Shown: piece by piece, positions 41,501 through 53,029 of the stretch | Layout: each line of letters starts with the position of its first letter | How positions within the stretch are numbered: the stretch's first letter is position 1 | From: Achatina immaculata | Lineage: Eukaryota; Mollusca; Gastropoda; Stylommatophora; Achatinidae | NCBI GenBank assembly: GCA_009760885.1 | Contig: CM019716.1 | Coordinates: forward strand, 1,679,501 to 1,743,500 | DNA: 64,000 bases | Reading direction: 5' to 3' | The notes under the pieces: model-generated | The model's database searches: none | The model's input: only the letters and a program-made list of their open reading frames with translations | What the model was told of the DNA's origin: nothing | Position numbers and translations under genes: made by a program

Positions 41501-42083
41501 AAGAATGCTCAGTCGGAGTTTGTGAAAAGAGTTTGTTTTAGAGAAGACAAGCAGTACTTGCTGAAGATTCTTCGTTATCCGTCTTAAAAACAAAACACGA
41601 AAAAAAAACCCGGCTATCTCAAGCTGTTCGCTGTTAAACAAGAAGAATTGGCCGATGATGAGTGCTCGCTGAAGAATGTGCCCCCACAGAGAGTTTTGTG
41701 TGTCTTCCTTCCAGCGAGAAATAATAGAGGACTAAGGTGTTTGGACCAAACCTGGAGCACTGGTCTTGTAGCTACAAGAAGAAGAAGAAGACATGTTTAC
41801 CTGGTTTAGTTTTTCTCTCATCCACAAGGTCAGTTTACACAGATGTCTACATTTGATTATGTTCATTCTTCCAGCCTTACATTGTCTATTCTCTCGTCTT
41901 TCTACTTTTTTTTCGTTTGATAACTAGAACAAAAAAAAAGATGTTTCGGCGCAGTCCAAAATTGTGCATGAGCTGTTAGAGAAGAAGACGCTAAAACTGA
42001 TTATCCAGTGGATAAAGCGAGATGTGTTAATGGCCTAAATGTGTAGGTAAAAATAAGGTGTGTTTAAAATATGGAGAGAAATA

Positions 42084-42225
42084 CATACATACATATTTAC
42101 ATACATTACACACACACATACATACATACATACATACATATATACATACATACATACATACATACATACACACACATACATACATACATACATACATACA
42201 AACATACATACATACATACATACAC

Positions 42226-42256
<31 letters not shown>

Positions 42257-42290
42257 CACACATACATACATACATACATACACACATACG
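42084..42290. repeat. (TACA)n microsatellite
   Basis: Tetranucleotide tract with some CACA variants. It sits at the 3' end of the minus-strand LINE at 42287-43760, so it may be its tail. Confidence 0.96.
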
Positions 42291-43760
42291 GCAATGATGA
42301 CTACTTTGGAGACACGTAAATAACCACCAAGAACTCTGGATCTTCTGAACAAGATGATAAGCCCGCCCTTTTCAAAGTCTTCAGCCTCATCCTTTCTTTT
42401 ATGCTCTATGGATATATTTGTTTGCAAAAGAGTGCAAGGACGAAGAGGAAGATGCTTGACCAACCACAAGGTAAAGATAGATAAAGGTAACTCTGTTGTG
42501 CCACGTGGGCAGCAAGGAGAAAAGGTTTTAGTGGGTGTATTTGTCTTGACTGCCAGCATACAAGAGGATGATGTGGTGGCGTCACATCTGTGCTGACTTT
42601 CTCTCCCTCTGCCATCACACATCACGCAGGATTGTTGTTACTTTTCTATTTTCCCGACTTGTGAATATTATTATTCAACAACAATACCAACAACAATACC
42701 GAAAACAAGAACAACAACAAAATAAATCTCAGTATAGTCAGGTTCACACTACACCACTGTACCCAGCATCAACTGCTGAATTTCCAACCATTCACTTGTA
42801 AAAATATAATCATATTAATTTTAGTCAGTCGGTCATTTGCATGTCCCTTGCAGAACATTGCCTCCCTAACAGCTCTCCTGTAGGCCTCTCGTTTGTAACC
42901 AAGATGGCCTGCTGCTGATGCATCCATTTGCAGATCATCAACGATGTCTTGCAGCCATCTTCGCCGTGGTCTTCCTCTTTTTCTTTTTCTCATTATGTAC
43001 TCTTCCAAGACTGTCTTCTCTAAATTATTATGACGTTTAATGTGTCCAAAATATGTAAGTTTTCTCTGTTTAATTTCTTTACTAGCCAGCCTTCTGCAAT
43101 ATTAAGTTCTTGTAGTATGGATATATTTGTTCCTTTTTTGTGCCCATGATATTTTAAGGACTCTTCTGTAGCATTTACATTCAATGGCATTTATGTGTTT
43201 CTCAGCTGTTTTGTTAAGTGCCCAGGTCTCAAAGGCATATGTTGCGATGGGAAAGATGCATGCCCTTAAAAATCTTATTTCTGTAGTTCTGAGTGTTCTT
43301 CTCCACAGCTTCTTTAGTTGTTTTATTTTTTGAAGAGCGATAGACGTCCTCCTTTTAATTTCCCTCATTGTATCTCTATTATTAGCAATGATCCAAGATA
43401 TTCAAAACTCTCCACCTCTTCCATTTTTTCTGATACATATTTCAGCTGCCTTATTTGTTTTGTTAGCTGTTATCAATTTGGTTTTCTTCGCATTAAGATA
43501 AAGGTTTTTCTCTTCGCTGTTCTTAAGGACTAACATAATAAGTTTTTCCATTCCATTTTTGCGTTGTGAACAGTAACACTGTGTCATCAGCACATCTAAT
43601 CTCTGATATTTCATAACCTCCAATTGTTATGGCATCGTAATATTCTTTATCTACATCTTCTCTAACATTCCTCATTATGTTTTCAGTATACAAGTTAAAT
43701 AAGTAAGGCGACAATATGAACCCCTGATGGACCCCTTGTTTTATATCAAACCAACTTGTT
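42287..43760 (-). pseudogene. RTE-like LINE (subfamily B1), RT to 3' end
   Basis: Minus strand. From 43760 it reads WFDIKQGVHQGFILSPYLFN, then the active-site ISEIRCADDTVLLF (near 43590). After frameshifts come NLYLNAKKTKLITANKTNK, KKLWRRTLRTTEIRFLRACI (43368-43102) and the tail RKRGRPRRRWLQDIVDDLQM (43008-42769). A 3' UTR follows to 42287 and then a TACA microsatellite. The endonuclease and N-terminal RT are absent. Several frameshifts make it inactive. Confidence 0.88.
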
Positions 43761-43794
43761 TTTTAACTTCAGTTCCTTTTATTTCATGATTATC

Positions 43795-43851
43795 TTTTAC
43801 AAATAATGATTTTAGCTTCAATTGCTTCTTCTTAATCACTTCATTGCAATT

Positions 43852-43889
<38 letters not shown>

Positions 43890-44040
43890 AATTTTAATTG
43901 CTTCTTCCAAATCATTTCATTGCAAACAAATAATAAATAAATATATCAACTTATATTGCTTCTTCTCAATCACCGGATTGTCAAAAATAATGATTTTAAC
44001 TTCCACCGGTTATTTCCAATCATTTCATTACAAAAATAAA
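43795..44040. repeat. degenerate 55-80-bp tandem repeats with (ATT)n
   Basis: Four diverged copies of ATTGCTTCTTC, TCATTTCATTGCAAA and ATAATGATTTTA; the first is expanded by an ATT run (43851-43890). Confidence 0.8.
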
Positions 44041-44129
44041 GCTAAAAAAAGTAACAAAAGTAATGCTTGTAGCTTTTGTTTTAGTCTTTCACAGAGCAGC
44101 CATAATGGTGCATCGGCCAGTCACTATAA

Positions 44130-44250
44130 CAAGACAGTATTTTATCATTCATGTTCACAAAATAGTTATTTATCATTCATGTTCACAAGATAGATATTTA
44201 TCATTCATGTTCACAAGATAGTTATTTATCATTCATGTTCATAAGATAGT
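44130..44250. repeat. 28-bp minisatellite
   Basis: Four copies of TATTTATCATTCATGTTCAC and AAGATAGT. Confidence 0.92.
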
Positions 44251-44504
44251 TCGATAATGTTGACAAGATATCATAACACTTCCCTGATCGGCCAGAGATT
44301 GTGTGTCTTTCTTATCTTCTTTATCGAGTTTTGTCCAGTTTTAGCTGCTTCTTCATTGATTGTTTGGATTATTTCCCCCTAATATGCGTGCTATCGTTTC
44401 ATAACAGTGTCTAGTTGAGTTATACAAACACCTGAAAGATTATGATGCAACATCCTAGAGTTAGGACTGGTATTAAGAACATCAGAGGAAACGTTCACCT
44501 CAGT

Positions 44505-44899
44505 CAGTCAGTCATATGCATGACCCTTGGGGAACTTTGCCTCCCTAACAGCTCTACTTTCAGCCTCTTTGTTGTAAGCAAGATGCCCCTGCTGCTGATG
44601 CATCCATTTGCAGGTTATCAACGATGTCTTTCAGCCATCTTCGCCTTGGTCTTCCTCTCTTTCTTTTTCCCACTATATACCCTTCCAAGACTGTCTTCTC
44701 TAAATTATCATGACGTTTAATATGTCCAAAATATTTAAGTTTTCTCTGTTTAATCTTCTTTACTAGCCAAACGTCTTCAATACTAAGTTCCTGTAGTATG
44801 GATATATTTGTTCTTTTTTGTGTCCAAGATATTTGAAGAACTCTTCTGTAGCATTTACATTCAAAGGCATTTATGTGTTTCTCAGCTGTTTTGTTAAAC
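44505..44899 (-). pseudogene. RTE-like LINE C-terminal fragment (subfamily B1)
   Basis: About 395 bp closely related to 42820-43215 in the same orientation. Homology ends at the phrase CAGCTGTTTTGTTAAACG near 44899. Confidence 0.85.
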
Positions 44900-45444
44900 G
44901 TTCATGTACGATTTCTTTATTTCTTAGAGTGCACATCTCCATGGTCGTAACTGACCTACGTATGATAAACGATAAGGGTGCTGAAAAGTTGTCGGCCCGA
45001 CCCATGTCCCAAAGTCTGAGCGTAACTTTGTCACTGTGGGTTGGCTGAGGATTATTTGACAATGTAATGTGCCAGTTTTCTGTATCGTAGCGCTTTTTCA
45101 CATTTTTAAAAAAGAGTAATGACATAATCATGTCAACGAAAGGTGTGAAAATTTCAAGTTTGGAACTCTGGGCTGTCATGATGTTCCTGTCTCTGCAGAA
45201 AAAAAAACTCCAAAGGAAATCAACGAGTGTATGCTGCAGTATTTCAGTGACCATGTATTATGTATATATTTTTGAAAGGGTTCAAGAAACTTGAGAAACG
45301 ATGTGCCTAAGGTTTTGAACTTCGAGGTGAATACGTAGAATAACATGGAAGTTTCACGGCTCTAAGTCCCTTCTTGGTCAGGCGGATAACTTTTCAGCAC
45401 GTTCTCCTATTTAAATTATCAATCTTGTTCTTGTACTATCTCGC
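44900..45444. other. unassigned sequence
   Basis: The minus frame 44871-45254 (127 codons) has no recognisable domain and partly overlaps the LINE fragment. Not called. Confidence 0.4.
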
Positions 45445-45735
45445 TGTAACTATGAGCTGGTGTTCTTTGCAGTCGATGCTGTGGAGATGTTGAGGCACAG
45501 CATCGTATCGGTGCGGGAGCGGGTTATGGCGGCTATTTTTTTCAGTCCCGGAGTACAACTAAGAGAGCAGGGGGTGTGCAATGTTTCTTAAGCAGACTCC
45601 ACCACCATGGGGACTATGGCGATCCCCACTCGTTAGCCAGGCTAGACCTGTTACTGGGTGTACCAACGGAGAGGTGGGACAGGGTCTTTGTCACCTATGG
45701 TTCACTAACCCAGTCGCTAACATATCAGCTATGGG
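45445..45735 (-). repeat. dispersed repeat family R, second minus copy
   Basis: Matches 6500-6790 (GAGCTGGTGTTCTTTGCAG, GGAGCGGGTTATGGC, TTAGCCAGGCTAG, GGTTCACTAACCC). Confidence 0.78.
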
Positions 45736-46110
45736 TCAATAAGAGAACTAAAGCATTAATACATTTTCATGAACAAAGCTTTTTTTTCGACATTAAGATG
45801 GATTTTAAGGGATAAACTGTCTCATGAACAAGGTCTAAGAATTCTACAGAGCGACGCTTAGAGAGCCAGCTCTCTGGATGATATCAGCGCATACTTACAC
45901 TCTGATGCACTGGCAGAGAGAAAACTGAAGAGACTGAACGCGCAGTTGTTGCGCTTTTCTGCCCAGCGGCATGATGGGACAGTTACATCTGATAAAGCAT
46001 TTTCTGCACAGGAACTCTGGGAATCGCTGAGTGCTCCAAACACGGAGATGCCGAACAGGAGGAGACAACACGCCGCAGAAAAACTGTTTTGCTGACTTAC
46101 TCGCCCTTGT
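45736..46110. other. unassigned sequence with an open stretch
   Basis: Plus-strand reading LKRLNAQLLRFSAQRHDGTV is open for about 80 codons but matches no family I recognise. No repeat found elsewhere in the window. Confidence 0.35.
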
Positions 46111-48103
46111 TTATGCATTTCTCTCTATATTTTAAACACACCTTATTTTTTACCTACACATTTAGGCCATTAACACATCTCGCTTTATCCACTGGATAAT
46201 CAGTTTTAACGTTTTCTTCTCTAACAGCTCATGCACAGTTTTGGACTGCGCCGAAACATCTTTTTTTTTTTTGTTCTAGTTATCAAACGAAAAGAAAAGT
46301 AGAGAGACGAGAGAATAGACAATGTAAGGCTGGAAGAATGAACATAATCAAATGTAGACATCTGTGTAAACTGACCTTGTGGATGAGAGAAAAACTAAAT
46401 CAGGTAAACATGTCTTCTTCTTCTTCTTCTTCTTGTAGCTACAAGACCAGTGCTCCAGGTTTGGTCCAAACACCTTAGTCCTCTATTATTTCTCGCTGGA
46501 AGGAAGACACACAAAACTCTCTGTGGGGGCACATTCTTCAGCGAGCACTCATCATCGGCCAATTCTTCTTGTTTAACAGCGAACAGCTTGAGATAGCCGG
46601 GTTTTTTTTCGTGTTTTGTTTTTAACACGGATAACGAAGAATCTTCAGCAAATACTGCTTGTCTTCTCTAAAACAAACTCTTTTCACAAACTCCGACTGA
46701 GCATTCTTCAAATGATATTTTACTGTAAAGACTATTTCATAGTTGGACGCTATCTTACATCAAAAGGTACTTCATTACAGAAGCTATCTTACTGTATAAG
46801 CTACTTCATTATAGAAGCTATCTTACTGCAAAAGCTACTTTATTATAGAACCTATATTACTGTAAAAGCTGCCTCGTTATAAAGCTATCTTACTGTAAAA
46901 GCTATATCATCTTACTGTAAAAAATAAGATATCATACTCTAAAAGGTACCTCATTATAGACGAAATGTTACTGTAAAAGCTATATCATCTTACTGTAAAG
47001 AACTGTGATATTTTACTGTAAAAACTGTGATATCATACTGTAAAAACTGTTTCACGTTAGAGACTGTTTTACTCTAAACGCTGTTTCATGCTGGAGGTAT
47101 CTTAGTAGATAGGAAGTTTAAACGTTGTTTCATGCTGAAGGTATCTTAGCAGATAGAAACTTTAAACGTTGTTTCATGCTGGAGGTATCTTAGTAGATAG
47201 AAACTTTAAACGTTGTTTCATGCTGGAGGTATCTTAGTAGATAGAAACTTTAAACGTTGTTTCATGCTGAAGGTATCTTAGCAGATAGAAACTTTAAACG
47301 TTGTTTCATGCTGGAGGGTATCTTAGTAGATAGAAACTTTGGGAAGTTACAGACTTGAACATCCGAGCCGTATCTTCAGCCTCGAGAAGCAGTTATAAAT
47401 CAACAACTTACATCCAGAGGCCCCCCCACCCCCACATTTGAGCGTCAGAAGTTTAAAGAGCCGAAACTTCTAATGATATCTGAGGAGTTGTTTTTGCTCG
47501 TTACAACAGGGAGATTCCAGCCAGTGAAAACTATTTCATGTTTTAAGTCAGAATGCTTTGGAAGCTACTCCATAAGAGACTTCATCTTACTTTGAAAAGC
47601 TATTTCGTTTTCGAAGCTATATATGAAAAAAAAACTGCTTTATTTTAAGCTGTCTTACTTTGAAAACTACTTCATGTTGTAAGTCTCCTCTAAGTTATCG
47701 CACACAGCGCAAACACTCCATATAAAAAACTACCTCTTTTCCCGTGTCACTGCTGTGTTCCTGCAATTTACATACGTCAAAAAAAAAAACCAAATCAAAC
47801 CATAAACTTTCTTTGTGTAATCACGTCTAAGAAAGTCTACACGTAATCTCTGAGAGAAGCATCAGTGTAGCTGTGATCTCTGCTAAAGACAAACTTACTG
47901 AAGTCACTTTAGGCGGCCGAATCTAACCAACGCTGATCAAACTCAATGTTTGAACTTTGTAATTCTGTTACCCTTTCATTTGCTCCCTCTATCTTGAACG
48001 TTTTGCTGTAATCTATCTCCAGTTCTCATTCTTTTCCTTGTGACAGAATGAAAGAAGGTTTTTTTTTGGTTTTGTTTTTAGAAAAAGAAATGTGGTATTT
48101 TAA
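46111..48103 (-). repeat. right arm (A') of the large inverted duplication
   Basis: Reverse complement of 39688-42083 with only scattered differences. It is about 0.4 kb shorter, mainly because the 44-bp satellite has fewer units. It lacks the TACA microsatellite where the left arm meets it. Confidence 0.93.
47060..47340. repeat. 44-bp minisatellite, about six units (right arm)
   Basis: Reverse-complement counterpart of 40480-41105. Confidence 0.94.
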
Positions 48104-48117
48104 TTAAAATATATTAA
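48104..48117. other. 14-bp filler at the A'-B' junction
   Basis: TTAAAATATATTAA-type AT-rich bases join the start of arm A (39688 equivalent) to the LINE break equivalent to 43043. They are absent from both left-hand flanks. They look like end-joining filler. Confidence 0.6.
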
Positions 48118-48874
48118 ACATTAAACGTCATAATAATTTAGAGAAGACAGTCTTGGAAGAGTACATAATGAGAACAAGAAAAAGAGGAAGACCAAGGCGA
48201 AGATGGCTGCAATACATCGTTGATGATCTGCAAATGGATGCATCAGCAGCAGGCCATCTTGGTTACAAACGAGAGGCCTACAGGAGAGCTGTTAGGGAGG
48301 CAATGTTCCGCAAGGGACATGCAAATGACCGACTGACTAAAATTAATATGATTATATTTTTACAAGTGAATGGTTGGAAATTCAGCAGTTGATGCTAGGT
48401 ACAGTGGTGTAGTGTGAACCTGACTATACTGAGATTTATTTTGTTGTTGTTCTTGTTTTTTGTATTGTTGTTGGTATTGTTGAATAATAATATTCACAAG
48501 TCGGGAAAATAGAAAAGTAACAACGATCCTGCGTGATGTGCGATGGCAGAGGGAGAGGAAGTCAGCACAGATGTGACGCCACCACATCATCCTCTTGTAT
48601 GCTGGCAGTCAAGACAAATACACCCACTAAAACCTTTTCTCCTTGCTGCCTACGTGGCACAACAGAGTTACCTTTATCTATCTTTACCTCGTGGTTGGTC
48701 AAGCATCTTCCTCTTCGTCCTTGCACTCTTTTGCAAACAAATATATCCATAGAATATAAAAGAAAGGATGAGGCTGAAGACTTTGAAAAGGGCGGGCTTA
48801 TCATCTTGTTCAGAAGATCCAGAGTTCTTGGTGGTTATTTACGTGTCTCCAAAGTAGTCATCATTGCCTTATGA
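48118..48874 (+). pseudogene. RTE-like LINE B1 3' end, plus-strand copy (B')
   Basis: Reverse complement of 42287-43043 at about 97% by eye. It includes MEEYIMRTRKRGRPRRRWLQ, DDLQMDASAAGHLGYKREAY and REAMFRKGHANDRLTKINMI, then the same 3' UTR and an ATGT microsatellite. It is truncated at 48118, where it joins arm A' through 14 filler bases. Confidence 0.92.
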
Positions 48875-48881
48875 ATGCATG

Positions 48882-48915
<34 letters not shown>

Positions 48916-49032
48916 TGTATATATGTATGTATGTATGCATGCATGTATGTATGTGTGTAATGTATGTAAATATGTATATATGTATGTATGTATGTATGTA
49001 ATGTATGTATGTATGTATGTTTTGTATGTATG

Positions 49033-49063
<31 letters not shown>

Positions 49064-49080
49064 TGTATGTATATTTTGTA
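48875..49080. repeat. (ATGT)n microsatellite
   Basis: Counterpart of 42084-42290 on the other strand, with ATGTAATGTATG interruptions. Confidence 0.96.
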
Positions 49081-49254
49081 TACACGTACAGTTAACTGTG
49101 TGATGATATAGAGAGAAGGAGAGAAAGAGAAGAGAGATGGAGAGAGAGAAGAGAGACTGAGAGAGAAAGAGTGACTGAGAGAGCAATCAAAGAAAGATGA
49201 CTATACTAAAGTGCAACTCGGTTGTGCGGGCGGGATAACTAGAGTTGGCCAAGG

Positions 49255-49947
49255 ACATACTAACCGGAGATGAATGTTTGGAAAGCAGCTACATAGGGCC
49301 CACCTAGGGTCTTCAAGCTAACTGGAGCTGAACGTTTGAAAAGCAGCTACCTAGGGCCCACCTAGGGTCTTCAAGCTAACTGGAACTGAACGTTTGAAAA
49401 GCAGCTACCTAGGGCCCACCTAGGGTCTTCAAGCTAACTGGAGCTGAACGTTTGAAAAGCAGCTACCTAGGGTCACCTAGGGTGTTCAAGCTAACCAGAA
49501 CTGAACGTTTGGAAAGCAGCTACCTAGGGCCCACCTAAGGTCTTCAAGCTAACTGGAGCTGAACGTTTGAAAAGCAGCTGCCTAGGGTCACCTAGGGTGT
49601 TCAAGCTAACCAGAACTGAACGTTTGGAAAGCAGCTACCTAGGGCCCACCTAAGGTCTTCAAGCTAACTGGAGCTGAACGTTTGAAAAGCAGCTACCTAG
49701 GGTCACCTAGGGTGTTCAAGCTAACCAGAACAGAACGTTTGGAAAGCAGCTACCTGGGGCTCACCTAGGGTGTTCAAACTGAAAGTTTGGAAAGCAGCTA
49801 CTTAGGGCTCACCTAGGGTCTTCAAGCTAACCGAACCTAAACGTTTGGAAAGCAGCTACCTAGGGCCCACCTAGAGTCTTCAAGCTAACCGGAGCTAAAC
49901 GTTTGAAAAGCAGCTACCTAGGGCCCACCTAAGGTCTTCAAGCTAAC
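49255..49947. repeat. 58-bp minisatellite
   Basis: About 12 copies of AAGCTAACTGGAGCTGAACG, TTTGAAAAGCAGCTACCTAG and GGCCCACCTAGGGTCTTC. Some copies are shortened to GGTCACCTAGGGTGTTC. Confidence 0.96.
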
Positions 49948-51508
49948 CATCTTATATCAGACTAACGATGACTGTGTTGCAACTTCTGCTAAGTACATCC
50001 TTCTCGTGAGTCCAGGTAAATACAACAATGGGCTTCTTCTGCATCCAACAATCTTCTTCAACATATGCCTGTTTTGGCTGAAATGTGCTAGCTCCCGTAC
50101 TACAAGCTTTGTACATCTTGTATATCTCGGCTACTTTTGTTCCTAATGATTTGTTGGACAAACGTATGCCTCGTTGTTACAATGACATTAGCCGCTTTGT
50201 TGGTTGTGTTCGGCACTTTCAGAACAAGTTCATCGGTTTCTTGGGAAATTTCATTTCATGTGTACTCATTTTACACAAATATTCACATTGTTTTTGTCCA
50301 CATTGTTAATGTCCACATTGTTTATGTCCACGTTGTTAATGTCCAGGTTTCGCTTTGTTGGTATCTTATAACGCTTGCCGATGACCTAGATTTACCTGGT
50401 CTCCTGCTGTCAGTCATCTTTTTCTTAAGAAATATTCTTTCTGGGTTTTTCCCCCCTTAATTCAATTATGATTAAACTGTAGCTTTAATTCTCCACTTCT
50501 TTTGAGAATATTGCATTTCTGTACACGTCTTGCTGCTTTTTAAACAAATTTTTTTTTAACAAACAAATTCTCAATGATTGACGCTGGAAGTCATATAACA
50601 GACATCTTGGAATATCAACCCCAAGTTGTAGTTCCCGACATATGCAGGATCCAGGTTGTGACGCAGAGATAACTTCTTGCAAAGAAACACAGTTTATGAC
50701 TGGGGAGTCGGTTCTATGTTTTTTGTCACCGCCGTTTCAGTCCCGTGCAAATGACTGGGGGTGACAGAAGCCTGGCACAGATTCAAAACACTACGACCCA
50801 GGCAAGCATTTTACCTGATGACGCACTGCTCCTGGTTTTTTCCAGATTTCTGGGTACGCAGGAAGCGACAATTATTAAAATTTCTGTTAAGGGAAGCTGA
50901 TGCATGATAGTTGGCGTATTTCAGAGAGAGCTACACTTGAGGGAAGCGAGACAGAGAGAGAGGGAGAGAGAGGGGGGGAGAGGGGGCGAGGAATCTAAAT
51001 GTCGGAGATTTTCAAAGAAAAAAAAGATCAAACAGCGGATATATAAAGATCTGCATAAGAAGAGGAGAAGGCAGAGCTGAAGAATGTAAATGAGAGGAAG
51101 CTTATAAGTGAGAGCGATGGGGAGTTGAGGTGTATACAAGAGAGAGTGGGAGGAGGTGGGAAAAGAGGAATGGGGAGACATGTGAGAAAAACAGAAAGGG
51201 GTGGTGGGAGGAGATAGGGAAAGATGAAGTGGGAAACATGTGCGAAAAACAGAGGTGGATGGGAAAGGTAAGAAAATAGGAAGTGAGGAAAACCGAGGTC
51301 TACATAATTAAGAATAAAAAAGCGAGAACAAAGGCAGACACTGTAGGAAAGTAGAGGGAAGTTAAGTAGATAAGCCTGACAATAAAGGAAACTAGATGTC
51401 ACGTGTTTAATGCCATTACAGGTAAACAGGCTGTTTTGATTGTATAGTTTGGTCAACATGAGAGAGATCGATGCACATCCTCTGAGAGAAATTCTGTAAA
51501 CAGGTACA
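49948..51508. other. unassigned sequence, purine-rich at 50930-51300
   Basis: No gene recognised. Three imperfect copies of TTGTTAATGTCCACA lie near 50290-50345. The purine-rich tract gives Ser/Leu/Pro-rich minus frames of no meaning. Confidence 0.45.
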
Positions 51509-51580
51509 AAACCCTACCCTTTGTCCCTACCTCTTGCCCTACCCCTTGCCCTTACTCCCTGCCCCTACCCCCAGCCCTTA
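51509..51580. repeat. C-rich tandem repeat (CCCTACCCCTTG-like)
   Basis: Short imperfect 12-14-bp repeats. The minus strand has several closely spaced GGG runs. Confidence 0.8.
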
Positions 51581-52031
51581 GCCACAGTCGGTTTTTTAAA
51601 GTCCATTTCCCCGCCCTCCATACTCCCCCCCCCTCCACTTAAAGCAGAGAAAATCCTTCTGGCCTCGGAGAAATACACCGCCCCCGCCCCGCCCTCGCCC
51701 TCAGTGATTCTGGGTCGATGCACCCCTTACAATAATTGAGCTAAGTCAGAAGTTCGCCAAGATGTGGGGAATGTAATATTCCTCATCCGACACCGCATTA
51801 CCGTGAAGTGACCATGACTTTATCAGTTGCCACTCCCCTGGGAACAAATGTGTTGAGAACATACTTATCTTAACATAGTCTTTATGAGACAGGGAACATA
51901 CATCTATTTGCTTAAAAACTCTGACCTACTTCTGTAGCCCAGAAACCTGTAGCAATCAACACTAATTGTAATTGTTATTTTTGTAAAATGTAATGTCTGG
52001 TTGGTTGACGGATGGGGACATGGAGATCACC

Positions 52032-52053
52032 GGGGGGGGGGGGGGGGGGGGGG
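52032..52053. repeat. 22-base G run
   Basis: Uninterrupted homopolymer. Confidence 0.95.
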
Positions 52054-52074
52054 AATGAGGAAAATCTGGTGTGA

Positions 52075-52465
52075 AACCAATGAATCCAGGACAAGCCTAT
52101 GGGTCTTTACAACAATGGCTATCAGAATGATGTAAAGAAAACAGCAGACTATAGTTGGCGGAGAATGGGTATCGTTGAAGCACTCATCAGATTCCTCATC
52201 CCAAAGATGTCTCTGTGGAACTGTCTCAAAGCCGTCTGGCCAGCCAGCATTGAATGCTGGATCTGGCATGGAGAAGGGGCTTAAGTATAGCCACCAGAGG
52301 ATGGACAGCACCACTGTCTTCGTGGCAGTCCGAGCAAGACCACAGTCTGCCCTAGCAAGGAAAGGTGTCTGAAGTCGGAGGTACCCAGCCAAAAGGTGCA
52401 TCAAAAATCAAGGTGCCACGCACCATCGCCAATGTGCGTACGAAGAAGAAGAAGAAGAAGAAGAT
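52075..52465 (+). repeat. candidate non-autonomous element with (GAA)n tail
   Basis: Unique 370-bp body followed by seven GAA/AAG triplets (52441-52464). The tail type matches family R and 62880-63163. The body is not alike, so family membership is unproven. Confidence 0.45.
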
Positions 52466-52711
52466 CAGTTGCCACGATGATAAAGCTGAATTTATGGGGA
52501 GGATAATGAAATTACCGTTCACTCTCGAATCAGTTTCCATCCTCTGCCAGAATAAATTTTGATGAAAAATTTTATAGAAAGAAACTGGAAAGAAGTTGTT
52601 GAATGATTTAACGCAGCTTGGGTCAGACACGTGCTACTTTTCTTTTTATGTTGACATTGTCTAAATATCGCTATGAGGGCAAAGATGCTGTCCGATCAGG
52701 CAATCAGCGAC

Positions 52712-52958
52712 CCATAGCTGCTATGCTAGCGTCAGGATTAGTGAACCATAACTTCTATGCTAGTGTCAGGATTAGTGAACCATAGCTTCTATGCTAGCGT
52801 CAGGATTAGTGAACCATAGCTTCTATGCTAGCGTCAGGATTAGTGAACCATAGCTTCTATGCTAGCGTCAGGATTAGTGAACCATAGCTTCTATGCTAGC
52901 GTCAGGATTAGTGAACCATAGCTTCTATGCTAGCGTCAGGATTAGTGAACCATAGCTG
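52712..52958 (+). repeat. 34-bp minisatellite derived from the 5' end of repeat R
   Basis: Seven copies of CCATAGCTTCTATGCTAGCG and TCAGGATTAGTGAA. The last unit runs directly into the R sequence GTGAACCATAGCTGACCATG, so part of the unit is R sequence. Confidence 0.92.
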
Positions 52959-53028
52959 ACCATGACCCTGTCCCACCTCTCCGTTTTACCCCCCAGTAAC
53001 AGGCCTAGCCTGGTTAACGAGGCAGGGC
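52938..53028 (+). repeat. repeat R, plus copy, first half
   Basis: Reads ACCATAGCTGACCATGACCC to GGCCTAGCCTGGTTAACGAG, the reverse complement of the R copies at 6480 and 45445. It breaks where mariner copy 3 begins. The second half is at 55058-55255. Confidence 0.82.
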
Positions 53029-53029
53029 A

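Larger units (their letters stand above)
39688..42083 (+). repeat. left arm (A) of a large inverted duplication
   Basis: About 2.4 kb, near-identical to the reverse complement of 46111-48103. It contains, in order, a unique segment (39688-40475), a 44-bp satellite (14 units), an AT-rich array, a segment ending in AAGAAGAAG (41640-41790) and unique sequence ending GTGTGTTTAAAATATGGAGA. No open frame is conserved between the arms, so I see no gene in it. Confidence 0.93.

Noticed and set aside
42027..42625. Frames rich in MYVC or HTYI and the 196-codon minus frame
   Set aside because: They read through the TACA microsatellite into a LINE 3' UTR.
44871..45254. 127-codon minus frame as a gene
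   Set aside because: Overlaps a LINE fragment at one end and resembles no family; likely chance.
39688..48103. Foldback or Polinton-type transposon with long terminal inverted repeats
   Set aside because: No integrase, DNA polymerase or target duplication is seen, and the additional swapped B segment outside the right arm does not fit simple terminal repeats.
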